From positions 62,001-126,000 of the forward strand of contig JADBYT010000008.1 in the NCBI GenBank assembly GCA_020402865.1: a DNA stretch of 64,000 nt, given 5' to 3'. The DNA comes from Bacteroidota bacterium (GTDB lineage Bacteria > Bacteroidota > Bacteroidia > Palsa-965). The notes beneath the pieces were generated by a model. The model had not been told where the DNA came from and did no database searches. It saw nothing but the letters and a program-made list of their open reading frames with translations. This document shows, one piece after another, positions 25,058 through 34,800 of the stretch (its first letter is position 1; each line of letters opens with the position of its first letter). Both the position numbers and the translations under genes were made by a program.

Positions 25058-27462
25058 ATGCAATTCAAACTACTCACTTTTTTATACTGCTTGCCTTTTG
25101 CAGCGTAAAAAGCGGATTTTCACAAACTATAAACAGATCAAATTCCTCCCTGTGGGGAAACGGATGCTTTTCAACGTCCGCAACTGCCTCAAGCTGGATT
25201 ACGACCGAATGTCCCACATGTACACCGTATGTGGACTCTGTAGATTATTCGTTCGACTTTGGTGATGCTACACCACCCGTTCTCACTTCTACTCCGGTTT
25301 ATCCGGGCTATCTGAACCTCTCAAATTACAGTTCCGCGTTTATCAATCACACCTATTCAAATCCGGGAGCCTATACAGTAACCGTTATTGCCCGCTTCCC
25401 GAACAATGTTACAGACACGGCAGTGTGGGTAAACGGAATTACACTTACCACCACCTGCAACAACCTTACCGGCACTGTATTTCGCGATAATAACAGTAAT
25501 TGTGTGTATGATGTTGGCGATATACCGGTAGCTTGTACACTAAAAGTGTGGGTCAATGATTATGACGCATCTCAGTACATGGGCACCAATATGGTTAGCG
25601 GACAATATACAGGCTCCGTACTTCAGGGAATAAATTATAAAATTCAGCCTGAAATATGGCAGACCATGAGTTACATTGTACCTCCGTTATCCTGTGGCCT
25701 TACCGATTCTTTTCCTTTTACCGCTTCCGCAACTAATACCATCGACTTCCCGATTAAAGACACAACTGCGTTTTTCAATCATTATGTAGATGACTCGGCG
25801 GCTGTTACCTGTTTCAATACTAACAACGGTGTTGCATTCATTCGCGGTGCTACTGTCTATTATACCGATGTGGCCTCGCCGGTTTTTCAGGTTCAGGTAT
25901 TTTTTGGCGACGGCCACGATACCATTGCCCCGGCATACGCATATAACACACCACCGTTTTTCCCCATCACCTATGGTTTTTACCACCAGTACCAATCGGC
26001 TGGCACATACAGTGTAATGGCAATAATTACCGAATTAACATCCGGAATTACAGATACTGTATTTTCACAAAATCTTGTGGAGCTAAGCGACTCCTGCGGC
26101 TCAGTATCTGGACATATATTCGACGATCTGGATTTATCATGCACCTTTAACACGGGAGAAGAAATCAGCTATATAGCCAGTGTTTCGGTTTATCAAAACA
26201 ATGTTTTCCTTACTGCCGATTTTACTGATGCAAACGGATTTTATTCATTGGATCTTCCGCCGGGCACTTATGATCTTGATGTAAGCAATCTTGTTTATAA
26301 CCTGGGCTATTCAATGTCGTGTGCCCAAAGTTTCACAACTACAATTACAATCCCCCCCAGCACAAATCTTACACAGGATTTTGCGGTGGTCTGCAATCAA
26401 ACATCTGTTGATTTTAGTACCGGTATCACAGCATGGTCATTCAGACCGGGAACAATCCGAAGCCTTTACACATCGGTACTGGTTGCAAGTTGTAATGCGG
26501 CGAGTGGCACTGCAACACTGATACTTGATCCGCTGGTTAGTTTTGTAAGTTCATGCGATTCATCGTTTACGCCCACCATAAATGGAAATGTACTGACATG
26601 GCCGTTAACCACTACACAAACGTTTAACTGGAACAGTTTCTGGGATTGCTTTTTACTGCTTACAGACAGCAGTGCACAAATTGGCGACTCACTCTGCTTT
26701 ACATTTTACTTTACACCCAATGTACCCGACTCCAATCCGCAAAACGACACCATACACATGTGTTATCCGGTCATAAACTCTTATGATCCGAATATCAAAG
26801 AAGTAAACGTGCCCGGTATGTTTGCCAATGGCGATGTACTCAATAACCGTACACATGACTATACGGTGCACTTTCAGAATACCGGTAATGATGTGGCGTA
26901 CAATATCTTTATTCTCGACACACTCGACAATAACCTGAACCCGGCTACACTACAGATTCTGGGAAGCAGCCACACCATGGAAGTGGATTATCTGCAGGGC
27001 AATGTATTGAAGTTTAATTTCAACAATATAAATCTGCCCGACAGCAACAGCAATGAACCACTAAGTCATGGATGGTTGCGCTACACCATTGCACAGGATC
27101 CCAACCTGGCTGCTGGTTCAGTAATTGAGAACACCGCATACATTTATTTCGACATCAACCCGGCAATTATTACCAATACTACGGTAAATACAATTGTAAA
27201 TCCAACGGGGCTACCGGTGCAGACCGCAGTCAACACTGAAGTCTATCCGGTGCCCGCCAGCGAATTTGTTCAGGTTAACCTCAGCACTCCCGTTTCCGGC
27301 AGCCTCACTCTTTTCAATATGCTTGGTCAACCCGTTGTTGTGCTCCCGCTAAACGGCCAGACTGCAATGGTAGATGTACGCAGTCTCCCGGCCGGAGTTT
27401 ATCAACTGCAAATTCAGACTGCACATAAAGTTGTAAGCAAACCCGTTGTTATCAGGCATTAA
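25058..27462 (+). CDS. Secreted multidomain T9SS protein with apparent signal-peptide frameshift
   Basis: The uninterrupted frame starts at a GTG (25231), but coding sequence clearly continues upstream (KSGFSQTINRSNSSLWGNGC). ATG 25058 opens MQFKLLTF and then hits a stop after 16 codons. Adding one T to the six-T run at 25078-25083 restores MQFKLLTFFILLAFCSVKSGFSQ, a textbook signal peptide, and about 801 residues. Domains: PKD-like (DYSFDFGDATPP), SdrD-B-like (LTGTVFRDNNSNCVYDVGD; SGHIFDDLDLSC), a conserved DUF11-like block (SYDPNIKEV, DYTVHFQNTGNDVA, TAYIYFDINPAIITNT) and a Type A T9SS domain (VYPVPASEFVQVNL). Either a sequencing slip, a broken gene or phase variation. Confidence 0.75.
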
Positions 27463-27482
27463 TTAACTACAAGCATTATCAG

Positions 27483-27525
27483 AGAGGAGGCTGTTTCAAC
27501 GATTGAAACAGCCTCCTCTTTTTTG
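27483..27525 (+). terminator. Strong terminator of the T9SS gene
   Basis: A perfect 17-bp stem (27483-27499 with 27503-27519; AGAGGAGGCTGTTTCAA) closes a CGA loop and is followed by TTTTTT. It comes 20 nt after the stop. Confidence 0.95.
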
Positions 27526-27715
27526 TCCAACATTTGTATAGGACTATTCTTTACACCTCAGTTAAATCAATCTACAAGACAATTTTTAGAATTAAGCACT
27601 CCTCCAAACGCAAAGCGCATATATTTCGTAAATCTGACTTTAGAATAATCAATCATTGAAATGCTTCTGGCTCCTCTCAAAAATAACAGTATTCTTTAAA
27701 TACTCTTACTTCACC

Positions 27716-27723
27716 TATCTTTA
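27716..27723 (+). promoter_or_regulatory. -7 box for DUF1365 gene
   Basis: TATCTTTA, one mismatch to TAnnTTTG, ending 8 nt before the ATG at 27732. It suggests that DUF1365 is transcribed apart from the upstream T9SS gene. Confidence 0.4.
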
Positions 27724-27731
27724 TACATTAT

Positions 27732-28523
27732 ATGCAATCCTGTCTGTACCGCGCTACTGTAATGCATAACCGGCTGGAACCGAAAAAACATCGGTTTCAC
27801 TACGGGCTGTTCTTTTTTTATCTTAATCTGGACACGTTAGATCAGGAACTTTCACGTATTCCCATTATCAGCAGAAACCGGTTTAATCTATTCGGATTTT
27901 ATGACCGCGATCACATACAGGCCGATGAAAAAAAACCTCTGCCTCTGCGCGAATCATTTAACAATTGGTTACTGCAACAGGGCGTGAATGAATTACCGGC
28001 TCAGGTAATGTTGCTCACTCATCTGCGTGTGCTTGGCTATGTGTTTAATCCGGTTTCGTTTTATTATTGTTTTAATGAAACCGGAGCGCCTTTATATGTT
28101 GTTGCAGAGGTTCGGAATACATTTCATGAAATGAAACTGTATTTGCTTGACTGCTCCAATTTCAACGGCAAGTGCTTCAACAAAAGACAACCGAAGTATT
28201 TTTATGTATCCCCATTTATTGAACATGACGCAGAATTTGACTTTTCACTTTTTGTGCCTTCGGAAAAACTGAACATACGGATAGATGACTATTCAAAAGA
28301 CCGACGCATTTTTATAAGTACGCTCACCGGCATTCAAAAGCCGCTGAGTACATTGCGGCTTCTTGGTTTCGGACTACGGTTTCCCTTTATCACCTTGCAG
28401 GTTATTACACTTATCCACTGGCATGCACTGAGGCTCTGGTTCAAAAAAATCCGCTTCTTCCGTAAAGCCGAACATGCAGATTTGCAGCGGGAAGTGATGC
28501 GGCCTTACAGGAAAGACCATTAA
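27732..28523 (+). CDS. DUF1365 family protein
   Basis: 263 residues. Typical DUF1365 landmarks: opening LYRATVMHNRLEPKKHRFHYGLF, FYDRDHI, VMLLTHLRVLGYVFNPVSFYYCF, VAEVRNTFHEM, YVSPFIEHDAEFDF and a C-terminal hydrophobic/basic segment. Found next to the FAD oxidoreductase and Cfa-like methyltransferase in many bacteria. Biochemical activity unknown; genetic linkage implies a role in acyl-chain modification. Two unrelated genes separate it from its usual partners here. Confidence 0.92.
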   Translation: MQSCLYRATVMHNRLEPKKHRFHYGLFFFYLNLDTLDQELSRIPIISRNRFNLFGFYDRDHIQADEKKPLPLRESFNNWLLQQGVNELPAQVMLLTHLRVLGYVFNPVSFYYCFNETGAPLYVVAEVRNTFHEMKLYLLDCSNFNGKCFNKRQPKYFYVSPFIEHDAEFDFSLFVPSEKLNIRIDDYSKDRRIFISTLTGIQKPLSTLRLLGFGLRFPFITLQVITLIHWHALRLWFKKIRFFRKAEHADLQREVMRPYRKDH

Positions 28524-28582
28524 TTGTGGTCCACCTGTGCATCGGATTTTTTTGCAATTCCTGTTATTTCCTAAATTTACCT

Positions 28583-29917
28583 ATGCTTTTCCGCCTTACA
28601 CTCCTTCTGCTGTTGCTTACAACACTTGGCTCGTGCTTTCATAAAGATGTAATGGAAGATCGCGCTGACGATATTAAATGCGTGTTGCTTTATCACGATA
28701 ACTCGGGGGCGCGTATCATTGCGCGCGAAGAAATTTTCCAGGCCACCAGTAAATCGTCGGGTGGTGGAATGACCCGTATTTCGGGATATTCTGAATATCG
28801 TCTTTCTGCCTACGACGTGGCTACGGGTAAACTCCTTGCACGGGTTGAACTTGGCGAAGGCATGGAAGAAAGTGAATGCCTTGTACTGGGCATTGCCGAT
28901 CAAAAAATCTGGCTATTCAGCATGAATCCCGAACTTGGCTTTCACAGCCGGAGTCCGAAAACGCTGGAAATAATTGAAACCCAAACTCAACTTGCCGCTA
29001 CAGCTCCGTTTACCGGCTTTAAATTTGCCGTATGCGAATGGTCTCAAATCAACCGGCACTACGGAATGAGTGTGGATCAAAAAAATGTAATGCTTTCTGA
29101 CATTGCCGGCTTTCGTTACGCATTCGACCCAAAAGCCAAAACGCTCCGGCAAACTACCGAAGAGATTATGTGCAACGACAGCTGGTCATCATCGAACAGC
29201 ATAACCAACAATTCGCTGCGCCTTTCAAAAGAGGAAACGGTTAGTCTTTCAGGTGAACCAAGACGCTTCGTAGAATATCAATATAAGCCTACCGGTTTCA
29301 AAAACTCATACTTAAAAGGCGAATTCCTGATGGTTACTGATCTTATGCATCTTGCGGCATTACGGTCAAAAGAAATCGCTGCAATTGACCATGAAACAGA
29401 TTCTCTCACGCAAATTATCCGCCAGCTCAGACAGCAGTTTCCGCGCCTGACAGACGAATCGGGCTGGTTCAGCGAAATGAGTAACGACGAACGGGATGCT
29501 TACCGCCAAATTGACAATATAAAGCGCGATACTACGGAGCTGATGCGAAACAAAAGAGACATCAACAGCAATTCATCCTCCTACATGCGCTACACTGCCC
29601 TTATGAATGGCCGTAATGCATTTATCATGCACAGTGCAGACGTAACAGACACCAGCAAACTCATGCTCACTTCGCTGGAAATTGCTGATAAAAGTTCGTA
29701 CCGCGAAAAGTGGACTACCCGTTTGAACCGCTACTATTTCAATCCCGACAAAGCGGATGCTGCAGGTGCTTTTGAAACTGTTTTTTCGGATGGAAATCCG
29801 GAATTCCGCTTTCGCTGGTTCGAAATAGCTGACGATAAACTTATCGTGATCAGTCAGCTCCAGATGTGCTGTATTGATTTGAATACGGGACGGATTTTGT
29901 GGGATAATGACTTGTAA
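28583..29917 (+). CDS. Putative lipoprotein, PQQ-propeller-like
   Basis: 444 residues from ATG 28583 (MLFRLTLLLLLLTTLGSC, lipobox LGSC); a GTG 57 nt upstream would bury the signal. The mature part alternates beta-strand motifs such as YRLSAYDVATGKLLARVELGEG near the N-terminus and LIVISQLQMCCIDLNTGRILWDNDL at the end, the pattern of a PQQ/WD-like propeller closing N- to C-terminally. A helical, charged insertion sits around residues 255-340 (LRSKEIAAIDHETDSLTQII). TTTG (28551) and TAAATTTA (28572) give a plausible promoter placing transcription start at the ATG. It lies between DUF1365 and cfa; its relation to them is unclear. Confidence 0.65.
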   Translation: MLFRLTLLLLLLTTLGSCFHKDVMEDRADDIKCVLLYHDNSGARIIAREEIFQATSKSSGGGMTRISGYSEYRLSAYDVATGKLLARVELGEGMEESECLVLGIADQKIWLFSMNPELGFHSRSPKTLEIIETQTQLAATAPFTGFKFAVCEWSQINRHYGMSVDQKNVMLSDIAGFRYAFDPKAKTLRQTTEEIMCNDSWSSSNSITNNSLRLSKEETVSLSGEPRRFVEYQYKPTGFKNSYLKGEFLMVTDLMHLAALRSKEIAAIDHETDSLTQIIRQLRQQFPRLTDESGWFSEMSNDERDAYRQIDNIKRDTTELMRNKRDINSNSSSYMRYTALMNGRNAFIMHSADVTDTSKLMLTSLEIADKSSYREKWTTRLNRYYFNPDKADAAGAFETVFSDGNPEFRFRWFEIADDKLIVISQLQMCCIDLNTGRILWDNDL

Positions 29918-29973
29918 TTTCCTGCCTGAAATCTGTCAGAGCCTTTTTCGCGTAAATTGACGCAAACCTGAAT

Positions 29974-31215
29974 ATGTCGCAAGCTACTGCCTATCCTGCT
30001 GCCCGTGGTTCGTTTTACGAGCGCACAGTTCTTGAACTGCTTATGCGTATGTCGCGCGGACGGCTCGAATTACAGCTGCCCTCGGGAGAGGAATTACGCA
30101 TTGGCGACGGCACAGGCGGCATACATGCCCGCGCCGAAATCAAAGACCCGGATTTTTTCCGCCGCTGCCTGCTGTATGGCGATATTGGTTTTGGGGAAAC
30201 GTATGTGGACGGGCTCTGGAACACGCCCGATATTACGGCTGTAATTTCGTGGATGCTGCTTAATATTGACAATGCGCCTACCGTTTCGGGCAGCAGTGCC
30301 AAGGGTACGGTGCTTAACATACTTCGTTTCTGGAACCGCATTACACATCGCCGCCGGAAGAACAGCAAAGCGGGCTCACAGCGAAACATCAGCGAACATT
30401 ACGACCTGAGTAACGATTTTTTTGCTGCCTGGCTTGACCGGTCCATGACCTATTCAAGTGCATATTTCGAACGCGAAGGGATGACACTTGATGAAGCCCA
30501 GCAGGCAAAATATGCGCGGCTCAGTGCATTGCTGCATCTCCGCCCCGAACATCACGTGCTTGAAATTGGCAGCGGATGGGGCGGAAACGCCATTTACATG
30601 GCCAGTACATTTGGCTGTAAAGTTACCAGCATCACCATTTCGAAAGAACAGCAGCAACTTGCACAACAACGGGTAAATGCAGCCGGACTGACACACCTGG
30701 TGGAGATACGGCTTGAAGATTACCGCAACATCAAAGGCAGTTTCGACCGCATTGTGAGTATTGAAATGCTTGAGGCCGTGGGTGCCGAGTTTTTTGAGCC
30801 CTACTTTGCCCAGTGTCACAAACTGCTGAAAAAAGACGGACTTCTCGCACTTCAGGTGATCACCTGCCCCGATTCGCGGTTTGAAGAATTGCGCACAGGA
30901 GTGGACTGGATTCAGAAACATATTTTCCCCGGCTCGCTGCTGCCCTCGCTGGGCGCCATGAACAATGCAATAAACCGCACCGGCGATATGACACTGCTCG
31001 ATGTAAAAGATCTCGGCAAACATTACGCAAAAACACTGGCGCTTTGGCGAAACAATTTTAACACCGCGCAAGACAAAATAAAAACGCTGGGCTTTGATGA
31101 TCGCTTTGCCCGCAAATGGAACTACTACCTCTGCTATTGCGAAGCGGCGTTTGCGATGCGCAACATTAACGTGCTGCAACTTCTTTACAGCAGGCCCAAC
31201 AATTTATCCTATTAA
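29974..31215 (+). CDS. cfa: Cyclopropane-fatty-acid-synthase-like SAM methyltransferase
   Basis: 413 residues. The N-terminal ~110 residues are the Cfa lipid-binding region (GDIGFGETYVDGLW). The methyltransferase core starts with ISEHYDLSNDFFAAWLDRSMTYSSAYFE; SAM motif I is VLEIGSGWGG, then ISKEQQQLAQQR, SIEMLEAVG and the C-terminal LALWRNNF/YCEAAFAMRNINVLQLLYSRPN. Cfa enzymes methylate cis double bonds of membrane phospholipids. Together with the FAD protein (23705) and DUF1365 (27732) it completes the conserved trio, so the product could be a cyclopropane or another methylated acyl chain. Confidence 0.9.
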   Translation: MSQATAYPAARGSFYERTVLELLMRMSRGRLELQLPSGEELRIGDGTGGIHARAEIKDPDFFRRCLLYGDIGFGETYVDGLWNTPDITAVISWMLLNIDNAPTVSGSSAKGTVLNILRFWNRITHRRRKNSKAGSQRNISEHYDLSNDFFAAWLDRSMTYSSAYFEREGMTLDEAQQAKYARLSALLHLRPEHHVLEIGSGWGGNAIYMASTFGCKVTSITISKEQQQLAQQRVNAAGLTHLVEIRLEDYRNIKGSFDRIVSIEMLEAVGAEFFEPYFAQCHKLLKKDGLLALQVITCPDSRFEELRTGVDWIQKHIFPGSLLPSLGAMNNAINRTGDMTLLDVKDLGKHYAKTLALWRNNFNTAQDKIKTLGFDDRFARKWNYYLCYCEAAFAMRNINVLQLLYSRPNNLSY

Positions 31216-31244
31216 TCTCATCATTCACCCCACGCAATTCACAC

Positions 31245-31958
31245 ATGGCGGTATTGCGGCTGCGCACCATCATTTCGCGCGCATTGAAAATATCAAACGA
31301 TGAGGCCGATTTAATTATCGGAGCCGGACGTGTGCGGGTAAGCGGGAATGCATTGCCCCCTTCGGCCAAAATTGAGCCTCACCAGCAAATTACACTCGAT
31401 GGCAATGTGCTGCGCGAAGAAACCAATTTCACCTACCTGCTTTTTCACAAACCGCGTGGTGTGGAATGTACGCTCAACAAAAATATTGCTGACAATCTCC
31501 TCACCGCATTTCACTTTCCCGAAAGGCTTTACCCCGTTGGGCGTCTCGACAAGGAATCGGAAGGCTTGCTGCTTATGACCAACAATGGCACAGTATTTAA
31601 GCACATTGCATGGAGTGAAATGAATAAGGAGAAAGAGTACGTGGTGCAGGTAAATGCGCCGGTAAGTCCTGCGTTCTTACAGCAAATGGCCGCAGGCGTT
31701 GAAATTATGGGGAAACTTACGCGGCCCGCACTCACATTCCCGGTCGAAAATGCCCCTCAGCAATTCCGGATTATCCTTACACAAGGCCTCAACCGTCAGA
31801 TCAGGCGCATGTGCCGGAAACTCGGTTACGAAGTAACCCTGCTCAAACGCATACGCATTATGCACCTGCAGCTTACAGGTATTGCACCCGGACAGTGGAG
31901 GCACCTCACACCGGAAGAAAAAAACCGGCTGTTGCGCGAACTTGAAATTGAATTATAA
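31245..31958 (+). CDS. rluF: 23S rRNA pseudouridine synthase, RluF type
   Basis: 237 residues: an N-terminal S4 domain (LRTIISRALKISNDEADLIIGAGRVRVSG) and a RsuA/RluB-family catalytic domain with LLFHKPRGVECT, the catalytic Asp in GRLDKESEGLLLMT, EKEYVVQV and GLNRQIRRMCRKLGYEV. RluF modifies U2604 (and tRNA-Tyr U35) in E. coli; RluB/E are close relatives, so position specificity is inference. It follows cfa after 29 nt on the same strand, and its stop is 6 nt from the der stop. Confidence 0.85.
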   Translation: MAVLRLRTIISRALKISNDEADLIIGAGRVRVSGNALPPSAKIEPHQQITLDGNVLREETNFTYLLFHKPRGVECTLNKNIADNLLTAFHFPERLYPVGRLDKESEGLLLMTNNGTVFKHIAWSEMNKEKEYVVQVNAPVSPAFLQQMAAGVEIMGKLTRPALTFPVENAPQQFRIILTQGLNRQIRRMCRKLGYEVTLLKRIRIMHLQLTGIAPGQWRHLTPEEKNRLLRELEIEL

Positions 31959-31964
31959 CTACGC

Positions 31965-33269
31965 TTACTTTTTGCGCATCAGAATGGCAATGGGTACGCC
32001 GTTGAAGTCGAACTCGTCGCGGAGTTTGTTTTCAAGGAAACGTTTGTACGGATCTTTTACATACTGCGGCAAGTTGCAGAAAAACGCAAACATGGGCGTT
32101 TTGGTGGGCAGCTGCATCACGTATTTAATTTTCACGTACTTGCCTTTGAGTGAGGGCGGAGGCTGGTTTTCGATAATGGGCAGCAGTATTTCGTTGAGCT
32201 TCGAAGTGGCGATGCGGCGGCTCCGGTTTTCGTAAACTTTCATACCAATTTCGAGTGCTTTGAGCACGCGCTGCTTGGTAGTAGCCGAGATAAAAAGAAT
32301 AGGTACATCGCGGAAAGGCGCAAGTTTCTGGCGAATGGTTTCTTCAAACGTTTTTGACGTTTTGGTGTCTTTTTCTACCAGATCCCACTTGTTAACCAGT
32401 ATAGCCACCCCTTTGTTGTTTTTGATGGCGAGGTGGAAAATATTCATATCCTGCGCTTCGAGGCCTTGTGTGGCATCAATCATCAGCAGGCATACATCGC
32501 AGTCTTCTACGGCACGCAGGGTGCGCATTACCGAGTAGAACTCAAGATCTTCGTGTACTTTGCTTTTCTTGCGCAAACCGGCTGTATCAATCAGGCGCAC
32601 GTCAAAGCCAAAACCGGTAAAGCGGGTATCAATGGCATCGCGGGTGGTGCCGGCAATGTCGGTTACAATGTGGCGGTTTTCGCCGATGAGCGCGTTTACA
32701 AACGATGATTTGCCCACGTTGGGACGCCCCACAATAGCTAAGCGGGGCAGATTATCCTGCTCTTCTTCGGGTTCAGGCCCAAGCTGCGCCACAAGTTCGT
32801 CGAGCAGTTCGCCCGTACCCGAGCCGTTAATGCCCGAAATACTGTACGGATCGCCGAGTCCGAGGCTGTAGAACTCGGCCGAAAGGGCCAGACGTTCGGG
32901 TGTATCCACTTTGTTGGTAACCAGCAAAGCGGGCTTTTTGCTGCGGCGAATCAAATCGGCCACGGCTTCGTCGAGCGGGGTAATGCCCTCCACGGCATCC
33001 ACCACAAAAAGCAGAATGGCCGCTTCTTCGATAGCGATTTTTACCTGACGGCGGATTTCGTCTTCAAAAATATCGTCGGAGCCTTGAACATAGCCGCCCG
33101 TATCCACCAGCGAGAACCGGCGGCCATTCCACTCGGCATGACCATAATGACGATCGCGGGTTACGCCGGCAGTGGGATCGACAATAGCCTGACGCGATCC
33201 GGTGAGGCGGTTAAAGATGGTTGACTTGCCCACATTGGGGCGGCCTACTATGGCCACAAGATTCGACAT
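31965..33269 (-). CDS. der: Ribosome-associated GTPase Der (EngA)
   Basis: 434 residues with the double G-domain unique to Der: G1 GRPNVGKST at residues 8-16 and a second GRPNVGKSS at about 181, G3 DTGG and DTAG, G4 NKVD and NKWD. The C-terminal KH-like domain ends [15 protein letters not shown]. Required for 50S subunit assembly. Upstream of it lies era, also minus, but each has its own TACCTTTGC box. Confidence 0.98.
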   Translation of the reverse strand: MSNLVAIVGRPNVGKSTIFNRLTGSRQAIVDPTAGVTRDRHYGHAEWNGRRFSLVDTGGYVQGSDDIFEDEIRRQVKIAIEEAAILLFVVDAVEGITPLDEAVADLIRRSKKPALLVTNKVDTPERLALSAEFYSLGLGDPYSISGINGSGTGELLDELVAQLGPEPEEEQDNLPRLAIVGRPNVGKSSFVNALIGENRHIVTDIAGTTRDAIDTRFTGFGFDVRLIDTAGLRKKSKVHEDLEFYSVMRTLRAVEDCDVCLLMIDATQGLEAQDMNIFHLAIKNNKGVAILVNKWDLVEKDTKTSKTFEETIRQKLAPFRDVPILFISATTKQRVLKALEIGMKVYENRSRRIATSKLNEILLPIIENQPPPSLKGKYVKIKYVMQLPTKTPMFAFFCNLPQYVKDPYKRFLENKLRDEFDFNGVPIAILMRKK

Positions 33270-33273
33270 GGCC

Positions 33274-33282
33274 GCAAAGGTA
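33274..33282 (-). promoter_or_regulatory. der -7 box, nearly leaderless
   Basis: Minus strand TACCTTTGC, a full TAnnTTTG match, only 4 nt before the der ATG (TACCTTTGC-GGCC-ATG). Transcription should start at or just before the initiation codon. Confidence 0.6.
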
Positions 33283-33300
33283 ACGTAAAACGGGCAATGC

Positions 33301-34182
33301 TTACCGCGGCAGGTAGCCGTATGCCTTCAAACGCCGCTCACTGTCGCGCCAGTCCTTGTCCACTTTCACATGCATTTCCAGAAATACCTTCTTTTGAAGA
33401 AACTCCTCCATCGCAAGCCGGGCGCGGGTCCCAAGTTCTTTTATGGCCTTGCCCTGGTGTCCGATAATGATTGCTTTCTGCGTTTCACGCATCGTATAAA
33501 TCTGTGCACGGATGCGGATAATTTGTTCAGTTTCCTTGAATTCCTCCACCACCACCTCTATCGAATAGGGTATTTCCTTGTCGTAAATCTCCAACGCCTT
33601 ACCGCGGATTATTTCTGATACAAAGAAACGCTCGGGGCGGTCGGTAAGTTCATCTTTCGGATAATAGGCCGGATGCTCGGGCAGCAGCTCCAGGATGCGG
33701 GCCAGAACTTGCTCCACATGAATACCTTTAAGTGCCGAAAGTGTAAATATTTCCGCCCGTGGCAATTCAGTTTTCCAGTGGGCAATTGCGGCATTCACCT
33801 GTTCGTCGCTAACCGCATCAATTTTATTGAGCAGCAAAAGCAAGGGTGCCTTACCGTTTACTATACGTTTATAATATTCTTCCGGAAAAGGTTCATCATC
33901 GGTAAGATCTACCATAAACAGCAGCACATCGGCGTCGGAAATAGCCGTACCCACAAACTGCATCATGCCTTCGTGCATTTTGTAGCGCGGACGAAGCATG
34001 CCGGGCGTATCGGAATACACAATCTGGTAATCATCGGCGTTAACAATACCCAGAATACGGTGGCGGGTTGTTTGTGCTTTGGGGGTAATAATAGAAAGAC
34101 GTTCACCCACCAGCACATTCATCAGCGTGCTCTTCCCGGCATTGGGGTTGCCTACAATATTTACAAATCCGGCTTTATGCAT
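33301..34182 (-). CDS. era: GTPase Era
   Basis: 293 residues from ATG 34182 ([19 protein letters not shown]); an outer in-frame start would lie upstream of the -7 box. G1 [10 protein letters not shown]3 DTPG, G4 NKID, G5 SAL, and the C-terminal KH domain with [20 protein letters not shown]. Era binds the 16S rRNA 3' end and assists 30S maturation, so with rsgA, der and rluF this window carries several ribosome-assembly genes. Confidence 0.98.
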   Translation of the reverse strand: MHKAGFVNIVGNPNAGKSTLMNVLVGERLSIITPKAQTTRHRILGIVNADDYQIVYSDTPGMLRPRYKMHEGMMQFVGTAISDADVLLFMVDLTDDEPFPEEYYKRIVNGKAPLLLLLNKIDAVSDEQVNAAIAHWKTELPRAEIFTLSALKGIHVEQVLARILELLPEHPAYYPKDELTDRPERFFVSEIIRGKALEIYDKEIPYSIEVVVEEFKETEQIIRIRAQIYTMRETQKAIIIGHQGKAIKELGTRARLAMEEFLQKKVFLEMHVKVDKDWRDSERRLKAYGYLPR

Positions 34183-34185
34183 GCC

Positions 34186-34194
34186 GCAAAGGTA
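34186..34194 (-). promoter_or_regulatory. era -7 box, nearly leaderless
   Basis: Minus strand TACCTTTGC followed by GGC and the era ATG. Identical to the der box, which supports its reality. Confidence 0.6.
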
Positions 34195-34211
34195 AGAAAC
34201 CCTGCTGCAAA

Positions 34212-34415
34212 TCAATTCCTGCGTTCGGCACGAAGCTGTTCTACCACCGCTTTACCAAAAACACAAATCCCGCTGTTCAGCACAACAAGCGCAAGCGTTC
34301 CGTACCAAAACCAGCTGCCTCCGCCCGATCTGACAAAACCGGCATCAATAGCCATACTCACCCCCGCTCCGATCAAACAAAGCCCGAATGGGGCCCAAAA
34401 ATGGTGCTTTTTCAT
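34212..34415 (-). CDS. Small two-helix membrane protein
   Basis: 67 residues with two transmembrane helices (FWAPFGLCLIGAGVSMAIDAG and FWYGTLALVVLNSGICVFGKAVV) joined by a Gly-rich loop, and a basic tail QLRAERRN. Starts MKKHH. The stop precedes the era promoter box by about 17 nt. Such short membrane proteins are frequent upstream of era or der in Bacteroidota, but no function is known to me. Confidence 0.7.
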   Translation of the reverse strand: MKKHHFWAPFGLCLIGAGVSMAIDAGFVRSGGGSWFWYGTLALVVLNSGICVFGKAVVEQLRAERRN

Positions 34416-34676
34416 AGATATTTTACTTTTTTGGAATCCTTTGTGACAAATACCACGTTTTTTAGCTTAGAAAAAAAGCATAAGTTTTCAACAGATCAAG
34501 CTTAGCACACAAAACGACACTCAACACATTCACTGTAATGAAAACCCTCTATTTACAGCAATTTCCCCAGTAAACGAAGGTTCACAATGCATCAATTTTC
34601 TGTGAATGCGATTACTGGTAAACCCTTATTTAATAGAAAAAACAACGATTAGATAGTATTACTATTGTTTTATGAT
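34416..34676. other. AT-rich intergenic region
   Basis: No credible open frame. Contains the divergent upstream regions of the small membrane protein (minus) and the candidate ncRNA (plus). No tRNA or riboswitch fold was recognised. Confidence 0.4.
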
Positions 34677-34684
34677 TATTTTTG
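34677..34684 (+). promoter_or_regulatory. -7 box for the candidate ncRNA
   Basis: TATTTTTG matches TAnnTTTG and places a start near 34690, just at the first hairpin. No good -33 TTTG is seen at the expected position. Confidence 0.45.
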
Positions 34685-34688
34685 TAGT

Positions 34689-34800
34689 GATTACCGCCCG
34701 GTAATCGAAAAAGGTTTGATGCATTTAAGGGGTTAGGTGCATCAACCATCTTCTCGGAACAGCGCGTTTAAGGGGTTAGACGCGCTGTTTCATTTTTTAT
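34689..34800 (+). ncRNA. Candidate small RNA with twin identical hairpin loops
   Basis: Three consecutive hairpins end in a terminator. A: GATTACC-GCCC-GGTAATC (34689-34706). B: stem of 10 bp with one bulge (34713-34723 with 34738-34747), loop TTTAAGGGGTTAGG. C: 9-bp stem AACAGCGCG/CGCGCTGTT (34758-34766 with 34781-34789), loop TTTAAGGGGTTAGA, then TCATTTTTT. The B and C stems share no sequence, yet their 14-nt loops match at 13 positions, so the loop is what is conserved. The region has no open frame and no gene follows on the plus strand, so this is a free-standing transcript of about 110 nt. I do not recognise the class; loop-mediated binding to a protein or to C-rich target RNA is a guess. 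Confidence 0.6.

Noticed and set aside
19852-34500. GTTTTCAACAGATC occurring near 19852 and near 34487
   Set aside because: TTTTCAACA is loosely like a DnaA box, but there are only two isolated copies with no cluster, so no origin is supported.
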